Shown in pieces: positions 8,490 to 15,108 of a stretch of DNA of 26,192 nt (its first letter is position 1; each line of letters opens with the position of its first letter). The translations under genes were made by a program, and so were the position numbers. The notes below the pieces were generated by a model. It had not been told where the DNA came from, ran no database searches, and saw nothing but the letters and a program-made list of their open reading frames with translations. Location: contig JBHEMU010000083.1 of NCBI GenBank assembly GCA_046262415.1, positions 1 to 26,192 on the forward strand, read 5' to 3'. The stretch is from JACDAS01 sp046262415 (GTDB taxonomy: Bacteria > Actinomycetota > Thermoleophilia > Gaiellales > Gaiellaceae).

Positions 8490-9037
8490 GCGGTCACCGG
8501 CGCGCGGGCGAGACCGAGGGACTCGAGCTTCGCCAGCACGAGCTCGGCGCTCTCGGCCGGCTCGTGCTCCTCGGTGTCGATCCTGAGCTCGGGACTGACC
8601 GGCTCCTCGTAGGGGTCGCTGACGCCCGTGAACTCCTTGATCTCCCCCGAGAAGGCCTTCTCGTAGAGACCCTTCACGTCCCGGCGCGCGCACTCCTCGA
8701 CGGACGTGGCCACGTAGACCTCGACGAACGCGCCGAACTCCTCCACCAGCCCGCGCGCCTTGCGCCTCGTCTCCTCGTAGGGGGAGATCGCCGAGACGAG
8801 CACGGCGGCGCCGTGGCGGGTGAGCCGCGAGGCGACCCAGCCGATGCGCTCGATGTTCGTGTCCCGGTCTTCCTTCGAGAAGCCGAGGCCCTTCGAGAGG
8901 TGGGTGCGGACGACGTCGCCGTCCAGGTACTCGACCGTGAGGCCGCGGCGCTCGAGCTCGGCGCCCACGAGATCCGCGATCGTCGTCTTGCCGGCCCCGG
9001 AGAGGCCCGTGAACCAGAGGGTGAAGCCTTCAGACAT
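8486..9037 (-). CDS. cysC: Adenylylsulfate (APS) kinase
   Basis: 183 residues from ATG at 9037, preceded by an AAAGGAC ribosome site. Phosphorylates APS to PAPS. The P-loop GLSGAGKTT (11-19), the EYLDGDVVRTHLSKGLGFS region with the DGD triad and the following KEDRDTNIERIGWVA are the family signature. KGLYEKAFSGEIKEFTGVSDPYE is the usual APS-binding lid region. It overlaps cysH by 8 bases and sat by 4, so the three are one transcription unit. Because the neighbouring reductase looks specific for APS, this kinase may supply PAPS for sulfation or balance the APS pool. Confidence 0.95.
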   Translation of the reverse strand: MSEGFTLWFTGLSGAGKTTIADLVGAELERRGLTVEYLDGDVVRTHLSKGLGFSKEDRDTNIERIGWVASRLTRHGAAVLVSAISPYEETRRKARGLVEEFGAFVEVYVATSVEECARRDVKGLYEKAFSGEIKEFTGVSDPYEEPVSPELRIDTEEHEPAESAELVLAKLESLGLARAPVTA

Positions 9038-9716
9038 GCGTTGTCCTTTCGACGTGGATGCCACATTCGAGCTTGTCCGAGCCCGCCCAGCGCCCGGCCC
9101 GCTCCTCCTCGTCCGGCGACGTCGGTCGGGTGCACGGGATGCACCCGATCGACCGGTAGCCGGCCTCATGGAGCGGGTTGAAGGGAATCTCGTTGACGGC
9201 GATGTACGCCCACACTCGCTTCTCGTCCCAGTCGGCGAGCGGATGGAGCTTCCAGACGCCGTACCGCTCCGACCACTGCACCTTCGGCGTCTGGGCCCGG
9301 CTCGGCGACTGGTCGCGGCGGATGCCGGCGATCCACGCGCCGTAGGGCTCGAGCGCGGACAGCAGCGGCTCGACCTTGCGGATGTGGCAGCAGCGGTCCG
9401 GGTCGCGCTCCCAGAGGTTCGGGCCCTCGCGGCGGTGCTGCTCGGCGACCGTGATCACCCGGGGCTGCAGGAGGCTGAGCCCGTAGCGCTCGACGAGCCG
9501 GTCGCGCGTCTCGTACGTCTCCCGGAAGAACAGCTGCGTGTCGAGCTCGATGACATCGACGTCGAGACCGAGCTCGGAGACCATGTGCACGAGCACCGAG
9601 GACTGCTTCTGCCACGAGCACGTGAGACAGAGGCGTTCGCCGAACTTTTCCGCCCCCCAGCGGAGGAGCTCCTCGGCCGACATTGCCTCGAAATCGAATT
9701 CAGGTAGCGCCGGCAC
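9030..9716 (-). CDS. cysH: Phosphoadenylyl/adenylyl-sulfate reductase, APS type with Fe-S cluster
   Basis: 228 residues if the GTG at 9716 is used; the frame stays open to a TTG at 9851, but those extra residues are low-complexity and unlike the family. Reduces APS to sulfite and AMP with thioredoxin. Cys109-Cys110 (RDPDRCCHIRK) and Cys192/Cys195 (SIGCIPCTRP) are the four cysteines that bind [4Fe-4S] in APS-type enzymes, and ECGIH at 217-221 carries the catalytic Cys. WKLHPLADW and KVQWSERYG are also typical. Follows comA by a 124-bp spacer and overlaps cysC. It would supply the sulfite that ComA uses. Confidence 0.92.
   Translation of the reverse strand: MPALPEFDFEAMSAEELLRWGAEKFGERLCLTCSWQKQSSVLVHMVSELGLDVDVIELDTQLFFRETYETRDRLVERYGLSLLQPRVITVAEQHRREGPNLWERDPDRCCHIRKVEPLLSALEPYGAWIAGIRRDQSPSRAQTPKVQWSERYGVWKLHPLADWDEKRVWAYIAVNEIPFNPLHEAGYRSIGCIPCTRPTSPDEEERAGRWAGSDKLECGIHVERTTHV
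9043..9049 (-). promoter_or_regulatory. Ribosome binding site of cysC
   Basis: On the minus strand AAAGGAC lies about 6 bases before the cysC ATG (9037). It fixes this start over earlier in-frame codons, although it sits inside the end of cysH. Confidence 0.6.
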
Positions 9717-9840
9717 GGGGGAACCCGTGGTCCCCCCGTGGACCCCCTCCTTCTGCGCGGGTCTGCGCGATCCGTTTGCTTGGGCTGCGCTCGGGCGAAG
9801 CCCGGCTCCGCCCGCGACGGGCGAACGAGTATCCACTGGA
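9717..9840 (-). other. Spacer between comA and cysH
   Basis: The only sizeable gap in the sulfur gene string. It holds short inverted repeats on the minus strand (for example GGGC-TTC-GCCC near 9790-9800 and ATCC-AGT-GGAT near the comA stop at 9832-9842) and a repeated CCGTGG/CCCCC stretch near 9720-9750. An internal promoter, attenuator or weak terminator is possible, but no known riboswitch pattern was recognised. Confidence 0.3.
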
Positions 9841-10605
9841 TCAGAAGCCAACCATTCGCCCCTCTCCGGCCAAGAGCAACTCTTTCAGCGTGTCGGCGCG
9901 CAGCCCCAGGCGGAGCGTCTCGAGGGGGATCACTTCGTCCGGCGCGATGTTGCCCAGGTTGACCTCGGCGCCGAACTGCCTGACGAACCACGCCTGGGCG
10001 GTCTTCGTCGGAGCCGCGAAGATCACGTCACGGAGGCCGGCCGACCCGGCGATCGCCGAGACGAAACCGCCTCGCATGTCCCCGGCGGCGGTGAAAATCC
10101 CGGCCGTCCCGCTCTCCCTCGCCTCCGCGATCACCTTCCACGCCCCCGCTTCCAGCTCCTCGGCGATCCAGCGCGTCCATTCCTCGGCCTCCGGCTCCAC
10201 CGCGGAGTCCTTCGAGCCCACCTCCGAGAGGACGGTGAAGTCGCGGGCGAAGTCGGCGATCAGCTCGAGCTTGCGCTCGCGGGGGATCTCGACGGCGCCG
10301 TCCGAGATCTCCACGTGGGTGAGGCCGAGCTCGGCGAGCCAGCCCTTATAAGCGTCGAGCTCGCCGCGTATGTAGACGACCTCGAAGAAGGTGCCGCCGA
10401 TCACGACCGGCTTCTCGCGCAGCACGTCGAGCTTGCGCCGCAGGTTCGGCGTCACGTAGGCCGTGCCCCAGCCGAGCTTGACGACGTCGATGTAGGCGCC
10501 GCTCGTCTCGAGCACGTCCTCCCACGCCCGCGGGCCGAGGCCCTTGTCGATCACGTGGGTGAGGCCGCCCGCGCGGGGCGGCAGCCCGAGGTCAAAGCCC
10601 GGCAA
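9841..10605 (-). CDS. comA: Phosphosulfolactate synthase
   Basis: 254 residues from a TTG at 10605, which overlaps the end of the fumarase beta gene by 14 bases. ComA (PF02679) adds sulfite to phosphoenolpyruvate to give (R)-2-phospho-3-sulfolactate, the first step to coenzyme M in methanogens and to sulfolactate in some bacteria. Family marks are GGLTHVIDKGLGPRAWEDVLE, DVVKLGWGTAYV, EVVYIRGELDAYKGWLAELGL, HVEISDGAVEIPRERKLELI, VLSEVGSKD and an AREsGTAGIF stretch. The length is normal. The neighbours produce sulfite (cysH) and may export sulfonate (TauE/SafE). No ComB phosphatase or ComC dehydrogenase lies in the window. Confidence 0.9.
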   Translation of the reverse strand: MPGFDLGLPPRAGGLTHVIDKGLGPRAWEDVLETSGAYIDVVKLGWGTAYVTPNLRRKLDVLREKPVVIGGTFFEVVYIRGELDAYKGWLAELGLTHVEISDGAVEIPRERKLELIADFARDFTVLSEVGSKDSAVEPEAEEWTRWIAEELEAGAWKVIAEARESGTAGIFTAAGDMRGGFVSAIAGSAGLRDVIFAAPTKTAQAWFVRQFGAEVNLGNIAPDEVIPLETLRLGLRADTLKELLLAGEGRMVGF

Positions 10606-11176
10606 CGATCGCCTCCAGCCTCGACTTGGCGCGCTCCTGGACGTCGTGGAAGACCGAGGCGCCGTGGGAGTCGATGCCGACCGTGAGGGGCCCGAAGTCC
10701 TTGACGCGGAACTTCCAGAGGCACTCGGGCATCAGCTCCTCCCAGGCCACCTCCTCGATCTCCTCGATCTGCGTCGTCTCGAGCGCCGCCGCGCCGCCGA
10801 CGATGGCGAGGTAGACCATCCCGAGGCGCTGCATCGGCTCGATCGCCTCGTCCGGCAGGCCGCCCTTGCCGCAGATCGCGCGCACGCCGTAACGGGAGCC
10901 GAGGCCCTCGGTGAAGCGCACCATGCGCGCGCTCGTCGTCGTGCCGATGCAGACCTTCTCGTATCGGCCCGGGCCGAGCTTGCGCACGCCCGGGGCCGTG
11001 TGCAGGAGGAAGGCCCCGTTCAGGTCCATCGGCGGCTCGACGCCCTGGTCGAAGATGCGCACCTGCGTCCGGTCCCGGATGCCGATGACGTGACCGTCGA
11101 CGAGCACCTCGTCGCCGGCCCGGAGCTCTCGGATCTCGGCCTCGGTCGTCGGGAAGGTCAGGCGATGGGACGGCAT
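10592..11176 (-). CDS. Class I fumarate hydratase-type hydro-lyase, beta (C-terminal) subunit
   Basis: 194 residues from ATG at 11176. It matches the TtdB/fumarase C-terminal domain (PF05683): LRAGDEVLVDGHVIGIRDRTQ at the start, VGGAAALETTQI mid-protein, GTTTSARM and ICGKGGLPDEA with the conserved KGG, and WEELMPECLWKFRVKDFGPL near the end. It pairs with the alpha subunit to make the Fe-S hydro-lyase that hydrates fumarate to malate, or a related substrate such as tartrate. Unusually, a 168-bp palindromic element separates it from its alpha partner. It overlaps comA downstream, which ties the hydro-lyase to sulfonate genes. Confidence 0.88.
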   Translation of the reverse strand: MPSHRLTFPTTEAEIRELRAGDEVLVDGHVIGIRDRTQVRIFDQGVEPPMDLNGAFLLHTAPGVRKLGPGRYEKVCIGTTTSARMVRFTEGLGSRYGVRAICGKGGLPDEAIEPMQRLGMVYLAIVGGAAALETTQIEEIEEVAWEELMPECLWKFRVKDFGPLTVGIDSHGASVFHDVQERAKSRLEAIVAGL

Positions 11177-11178
11177 CA

Positions 11179-11346
11179 GTGCCTCGTCCGGTGACGTTGC
11201 CGGATTCCTGGGTCGCGAGCACCAAGCCAGGCTAGGACGCAGGGAGCGTGCACAGGGCGGACGCCGGATACGGGGGCGACTGAGGACGACGCATGGCGCC
11301 GCGTGATCGCGGGCCAGGAACCGGAGGACGTTGCTGGACGGGGCAC
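11179..11346 (+). repeat. Palindromic intergenic element, copy 2
   Basis: Occupies exactly the gap between the fumarase alpha stop (11347) and beta start (11176). The left ~65 bases are almost identical to copy 1 at 3991. The arms 11179-11197 and 11328-11346 pair over 19 positions with four G.U pairs on the + strand. Core boxes are at 11230-11244 and 11282-11292. The apical hairpin differs from copy 1: GGCG-GA-CGCC at 11256-11265. The orientation is the same as copy 1. Confidence 0.75.
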
Positions 11347-12246
11347 CTAGAATTCCCGGTCGAAGTCGACGGTGCCGTCGGCGGCGACGTGGGCGCTCGC
11401 CCGTCGGGCGGCCCAGCACTGGTAGTTGACGGCGACGGGGTTCAGGGTCATGTGCGTGTCCGCGTGCTCGATGTGGCACTGGAGCACGGTCACGTCGCCG
11501 CCGAGGCCCATCGGGCCGATGCCGGTCTCGTTCAGCAGGCGGTAGAGGTCGTCCTCGAGCTCGGCCACGATCGGATCGGCGTTGCGCGTGCCCACGGGAC
11601 GCGTGATCGCCTCCTTGGCGAGGTACATCGCGTAGTCGGCCGAGCCGCCGATGCCGACGCCGACGATCCCCGGCGGGCACGGCTTGCCGCCGGCGCCGAC
11701 GATCGACTCGAGCACGAACTGCTTGATCCCCTTCACGCCGTCGGCGGGGACGCACATCTTCAGGAAGCTCATGTTCTCCGAGCCCGACCCCTTGGGCACG
11801 CACTTGACGTCGAGCCCGTCCCAGTCGGGGATGAACTCCCAATGGACGATCGGCAGGCGGTAGCCGGTGTTCGGCCCGGTGTTCTCGCGCGTGATCGTGT
11901 GGACGGCGTTGGAGCGGAGCGGATGCTCGAGCGTCGCGCGCTCGGTGCCGGCCTTGAGCGCCTCGTAGATCCGCGCCGGGTGCAGCGGGAAGCCCTCCCC
12001 GACGCGGCACGCGTACACGGCGATGCCGGTGTCCTGGCAGACCAGGTTCTGCTCCGACTCGGCCACCTGGACGTTGCGGTGGATGATGTCGAGCACGCGC
12101 CTGCCGGAGACCGAGGTCTCGCGCCCCCGGGCGTCGGCGAGGGCGTCGCGGAGGTCCTGCGGAATGTCCTTCAGCGCCCAGACGTAGAGGTGCGCTGCGG
12201 CGTCCTCGACGGTCTGCTTCAGGTCGGTGACGATCAGTGTCGTCAC
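11347..12246 (-). CDS. Class I fumarate hydratase-type hydro-lyase, alpha (N-terminal) subunit
   Basis: 299 residues from a GTG at 12246 that overlaps the flavoprotein stop (GTGA). It belongs to the TtdA/fumarase N-terminal family (PF05681), an oxygen-sensitive [4Fe-4S] hydro-lyase. Candidate cluster cysteines are Cys70 in CQDTGI, Cys190 in GGKPCPPGIVGVGIGG and Cys277 in NYQCWAARR; GSGSENMSFLKM and QCHIEHADTHMTLNPVAVN are the usual active-site stretches. Its beta partner follows after a palindromic element. Fumarate/malate is the default substrate; because comA and a fumarate-reductase-type protein share the operon, a sulfonate analogue is worth considering. Confidence 0.9.
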   Translation of the reverse strand: MTTLIVTDLKQTVEDAAAHLYVWALKDIPQDLRDALADARGRETSVSGRRVLDIIHRNVQVAESEQNLVCQDTGIAVYACRVGEGFPLHPARIYEALKAGTERATLEHPLRSNAVHTITRENTGPNTGYRLPIVHWEFIPDWDGLDVKCVPKGSGSENMSFLKMCVPADGVKGIKQFVLESIVGAGGKPCPPGIVGVGIGGSADYAMYLAKEAITRPVGTRNADPIVAELEDDLYRLLNETGIGPMGLGGDVTVLQCHIEHADTHMTLNPVAVNYQCWAARRASAHVAADGTVDFDREF

Positions 12247-13439
12247 GGCTTCGCCTTCTCGGCGGCCGCTCTCCCGGCCCGGCGCCCGAAGACGGTGCAC
12301 TCGAGCAGGGAGTTGCCCATCATCCGGTTGCGCCCGTGCGTCCCGCCCGCGATCTCGCCGCAGGCGAAGACGCCCTCGAGCGTCGTCTCGGAGCGCTCGT
12401 CGATCACGAGGCCGCCGTTCTGGTAGTGGAGGACGGGGTAGGTCAGGATCGGCTCGCGCAGGGGGTCGATGCCGCCGGCGCGGTAGCGGCGGAGCATGTA
12501 GGGCAGCGAGATCTCGGCGTCGGCGGTCGCGATCCGCGTGGTGTCGAGCAGGACAGCGGGCCTGCCGTCGGGGGTCTCGACGCCGCGGCCGGCCTCGACC
12601 TCGTCGAAGATCGCCTGGGAGACGGCGTCGCGCGGGCCGAGCGAGTCCGTGAACTCCTCGCCGTCGGCGTTCAGCAGCACGGCGCCGTACGCCCGCGTCG
12701 TCTCGGGGATCGAGTAGCCCTGCATGTTCGCCGGCCACGCGCCCCCGTTCGGGTGGTACTGCAGCGCGTCGAGGTCGCGCGCCTCGGCGCCGAGGCCGAG
12801 GGCGATGCTGGTCACCTCGCCGGTGGCGCCGGGATGGTTCGTCGACAGCTCGCCCCGCTCCTCGGCCTCGCGCCAGCAGCGCCCGCCCGCGGCGAGCACG
12901 ACGGTGGCGGCGTCGAGCTCGACGCGCTCTCCGTCCTTCCGCTCGCAGACGGCGCGCCAGCCCGAGCCGGTGGCTTGGAGCTCGACCAGGGGATGGTTCG
13001 GGAAGGCACGGCCGGTGGAGGCCTCGAAGGCGTCGCGGAGGCCCTTCGTGATCGCGTGGCCGGTCCGGTCGCCGACCTGGAGCAGCCGCTTGCGCGACGC
13101 CCCGCCGCAGCGTGCGAGCCGGTAGCCGCCGTTCTCTCGCGTGAACTCGACCCCGAGCTCCTCGAGCCAGTGGATCGCGGCCGGCGCGTCGGCGGTGAGG
13201 ACCTCGACGAGGCGCCGGTCGGCGGTCTCGTGGGAGCTCCGCCAGACGTCCTCGGCGTGCTGCTCGGGCGAGTCGTCCTCGGCGAACGCCGCCTGGATGC
13301 CGCCCTGCGCCTTCGCCGAGTTGCAGGACTGGAGCGCCCCCTTGGTGACGAGGCCGACCCGCGCCCCGGCCCGCTCGGCCGAGACGGCCGCCGCCAGGCC
13401 GGCGGCGCCACTCCCGACGACGAGCACGTCGAACTGCAT
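12243..13439 (-). CDS. FAD-binding fumarate reductase / L-aspartate oxidase-type flavoprotein
   Basis: 398 residues from ATG at 13439; a GTG four codons earlier (13451) is the alternative. An N-terminal GxGxxG FAD site (VVGSGAAGLAAA) and SAKAQGGIQAAF begin the fold. The catalytic features of the SDH/FRD/NadB family are present: the Arg in LGPRDAVSQ, His in VLHYQNGG, and Arg in THGRNRMMGNSLLE. The usual HPT motif is QYHPNGG. The protein stops after the FAD/capping domains, lacking the C-terminal helical domain of full SdhA, so it probably works as a soluble reductase or oxidase. It leads the operon with both fumarase subunits, favouring a fumarate-type substrate. NadB is the main alternative, but no nadA or nadC is near. 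Confidence 0.75.
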   Translation of the reverse strand: MQFDVLVVGSGAAGLAAAVSAERAGARVGLVTKGALQSCNSAKAQGGIQAAFAEDDSPEQHAEDVWRSSHETADRRLVEVLTADAPAAIHWLEELGVEFTRENGGYRLARCGGASRKRLLQVGDRTGHAITKGLRDAFEASTGRAFPNHPLVELQATGSGWRAVCERKDGERVELDAATVVLAAGGRCWREAEERGELSTNHPGATGEVTSIALGLGAEARDLDALQYHPNGGAWPANMQGYSIPETTRAYGAVLLNADGEEFTDSLGPRDAVSQAIFDEVEAGRGVETPDGRPAVLLDTTRIATADAEISLPYMLRRYRAGGIDPLREPILTYPVLHYQNGGLVIDERSETTLEGVFACGEIAGGTHGRNRMMGNSLLECTVFGRRAGRAAAEKAKP

Positions 13440-13627
13440 GGGCCCCGCCACGATGCCCTCAGTGTAGCCAATGCATGGAATAAGCGGTAGTTATGCAGCG
13501 TCACACTGAATCCGGCAGTCGTTTCCGAGGCGTCCGTTCGTGGCGGACGACTGGCGTCGAGCGCCGGTCGGTCCTGCGATCCGCCGCCGCGCTCAAGACC
13601 GGTGCGCCTCGTGCCGAGACAGTCCTC
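13440..13627. other. Intergenic region between divergent genes
   Basis: Separates the flavoprotein operon (minus) from the pilin-like gene (plus) and is relatively AT-richer near 13465-13495. On the minus strand TACACT (13461-13466) could be a -10 element for the flavoprotein operon, but no matching -35 is visible. An in-frame ATG at 13493 would extend the plus-strand gene by 45 residues; the extra residues are basic and unlike a signal sequence. Confidence 0.3.
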
Positions 13628-13969
13628 GTGACGCGCGCGTTCATGACCATCGTGGTGCTGGCCGTCCTCGGCGCCTCGGGGTACGTGCTGAACGAGCGCG
13701 TGCGGGAGGGCGGGTTCACCGAGGTCGTCAAGTCGCTCGGCTTCGACAAGAGCCCTCGTGCCGCCGCCGAGGAGGACCTGCTGCAGGCCGCAAACGTCCT
13801 CAACCAGGCGCGCGCCCGTGACGGCAGCTTTCGCCTCGCCAACCTCACCGGCTTCCCGGACGTGCGCGCCTCGTTCGTGAGCGACTCGACCTACTGCCTG
13901 ACGGCGATCAAGGAAGGCCAGGCCTCCCACCTCGTGTTCGGGGGCATCCCCGAGCGCGGAAGCTGCTAG
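13628..13969 (+). CDS. Small membrane-anchored pilin-like protein (hypothetical)
   Basis: 113 residues from GTG at 13628; an upstream ATG at 13493 in the same frame gives 158. The N-terminus is one hydrophobic helix (FMTIVVLAVLGASGYVLNE), followed by a helical stretch (AAEEDLLQAANVLNQARARDG) and a short C-terminal domain with two cysteines: STYCLTAIK ... ERGSC at the end. A single N-terminal helix with a small globular tail closed by a YC...C pair resembles type IV pilin-like or pseudopilin-like proteins, but no prepilin cleavage site is evident and no pilus genes are near. Function unknown. Its last five bases belong to a large palindrome. Confidence 0.5.
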   Translation: MTRAFMTIVVLAVLGASGYVLNERVREGGFTEVVKSLGFDKSPRAAAEEDLLQAANVLNQARARDGSFRLANLTGFPDVRASFVSDSTYCLTAIKEGQASHLVFGGIPERGSC

Positions 13970-14137
13970 ACGCGTGATCGGTGATTCGCGCGCCCGCGGG
14001 GGCGATCCAGACGAAGGTGGGCAGGTCGATCGTGCGCCGGGCAGTACCAGCGGTACGGACGGCGCGCGAGCGGGCTGATCCACCGCCGCGTCTGGGTCGT
14101 CAGCCGCGCCGCGGGAATTGGCGGTCACGCGTCCAGC
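13965..14137. repeat. 173-bp intergenic palindrome between convergent genes (copy 4, diverged)
   Basis: Runs from the stop codon of the pilin-like gene to 2 bases before the stop of the dehydrogenase gene. The outer arms 13965-13980 and 14122-14137 match at 14 of 16 positions in reverse complement. Further helices pair CCAGACG with CGTCTGG, GGTGG with CCACC, and TCGTGCGCCG with CGGCGCGCGA. The apex is GTACC-AGC-GGTAC at 14044-14056, at the exact centre. It has the size and layout of the elements at 3991, 11179 and 17092 but lacks their GGCTAGGACGCAGGG box. It could serve as a bidirectional terminator. Confidence 0.65.
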
Positions 14138-14139
14138 GG

Positions 14140-15108
14140 TTACCACACCCCGCGGAGCATTGCGGCGATCTCGCCGGGGCTCGCGCGTCTCGGGTTCGCG
14201 CGGGCGCCAGGACGGGCGGCCGTGTCGGCCGCGACGAGGTCGAGCTCCTCGGCCGGCACACCGAGGTCGCGCAGGCGTCCGAAGCCGCCCAGCCGGGCCA
14301 GCCACTGGACGCGGGCGATTGGATCCTCTGCAGCCATCGCCGCGCCGAAGCGCTCGAGCTCGGCCGGCACGACGGGGGCGTTGAAGCGGAGCGCCAGCGG
14401 CAGGCAGATCGCGTTGAGCGCGCCGTGCGAGAGGCCGTACCGGCCGCCGAGGGCCTGGGCCATCGCATGGCCGAGACCGAGCCCGGCCGCCGCGAGCGCC
14501 TGTCCCGCGTGCATCGCCCCCAGCAGGAGCTCTGCGCGGAGATCGAGGCTCGCAGGTGCCTCGACGACCCGGGGCAGGCTCTGCGAGATGAGACCGGCGC
14601 CGGCGAGCGCGCGGCGGTCTCCCTCCGCGTTCCGCCCCCTGACGTAGAGCGCCTCGGCGCAGTGGGCGAGCGCGTTCAGCGCCGTGCCCACGGCTTCCGC
14701 GCGGGGCAGCTCGAGCGTGAGCTGCGGGTCGTAGACGATTCCCGCCAGGATCGCACCCGCGCCCCCGCCACGAAGGGTCCGGTCGGGGTCGCGCACGCCG
14801 TAGAAGTCCGTCCATTCCGCGCCCGAGTAGGTCGTCGGGATCGAGACGACGGGCAGCCGCGTCAGCGCGGAGACGGCCTTGGCCAGGTCGATCGAGCTGC
14901 CGCCGCCGACCGGAACGAGCACGTCTGCGCCCGCCGTCCGTGCGGCGATCTCGGCCAGCCGGCTCGACGGCACCTGTCGCCACGTGCCCACGGGATCGAC
15001 TGGGAGCACGAGGTCCGACCAGCGACGGCTCGCGAGCACGAACGGCCGCGAGACGCCGAGCTGATCCAGCAGGCCGGCGAGCTCGCCGAGCCCGTGGCGG
15101 ACGATCAT
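14140..15108 (-). CDS. Maleylacetate reductase-like iron-type dehydrogenase
   Basis: 322 residues from ATG at 15108, which overlaps the LysR stop (ATGA). It has the dehydroquinate-synthase/Fe-ADH fold: LVPVGGGSSIDLAKA for NAD(P) binding, SIPTTYSGAEWTDFYGVRD, NALAHCAEALYV, and GLGHAMAQALGG with LSHGALNAICLP. Maleylacetate reductases share the PTTYSGSE-like stretch and have Asn in NALAH where Fe-ADHs have a metal-binding Asp, as here, and the second His is Gln (HAMAQ). It therefore may not bind iron. The N-terminus is slightly short for the family. Maleylacetate reductase works in aromatic ring degradation; no other such enzyme is nearby, so the substrate is open. Confidence 0.75.
   Translation of the reverse strand: MIVRHGLGELAGLLDQLGVSRPFVLASRRWSDLVLPVDPVGTWRQVPSSRLAEIAARTAGADVLVPVGGGSSIDLAKAVSALTRLPVVSIPTTYSGAEWTDFYGVRDPDRTLRGGGAGAILAGIVYDPQLTLELPRAEAVGTALNALAHCAEALYVRGRNAEGDRRALAGAGLISQSLPRVVEAPASLDLRAELLLGAMHAGQALAAAGLGLGHAMAQALGGRYGLSHGALNAICLPLALRFNAPVVPAELERFGAAMAAEDPIARVQWLARLGGFGRLRDLGVPAEELDLVAADTAARPGARANPRRASPGEIAAMLRGVW

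Noticed and set aside
9717..9851. N-terminal extension of cysH to TTG 9851
   Set aside because: The extra 45 residues are Gly/Pro/Arg-rich and overlap the comA end; APS reductases normally start near the FDFEAMSAEE region.
11179..11346. Insertion sequence remnant
   Set aside because: No transposase fragment and no convincing target-site duplication at the ends; the element abuts the genes directly.
13461..13489. Sigma-70 type promoter for the flavoprotein operon
   Set aside because: TACACT is a fair -10, but the bases 17-18 further upstream do not resemble a -35 element; too weak to list.
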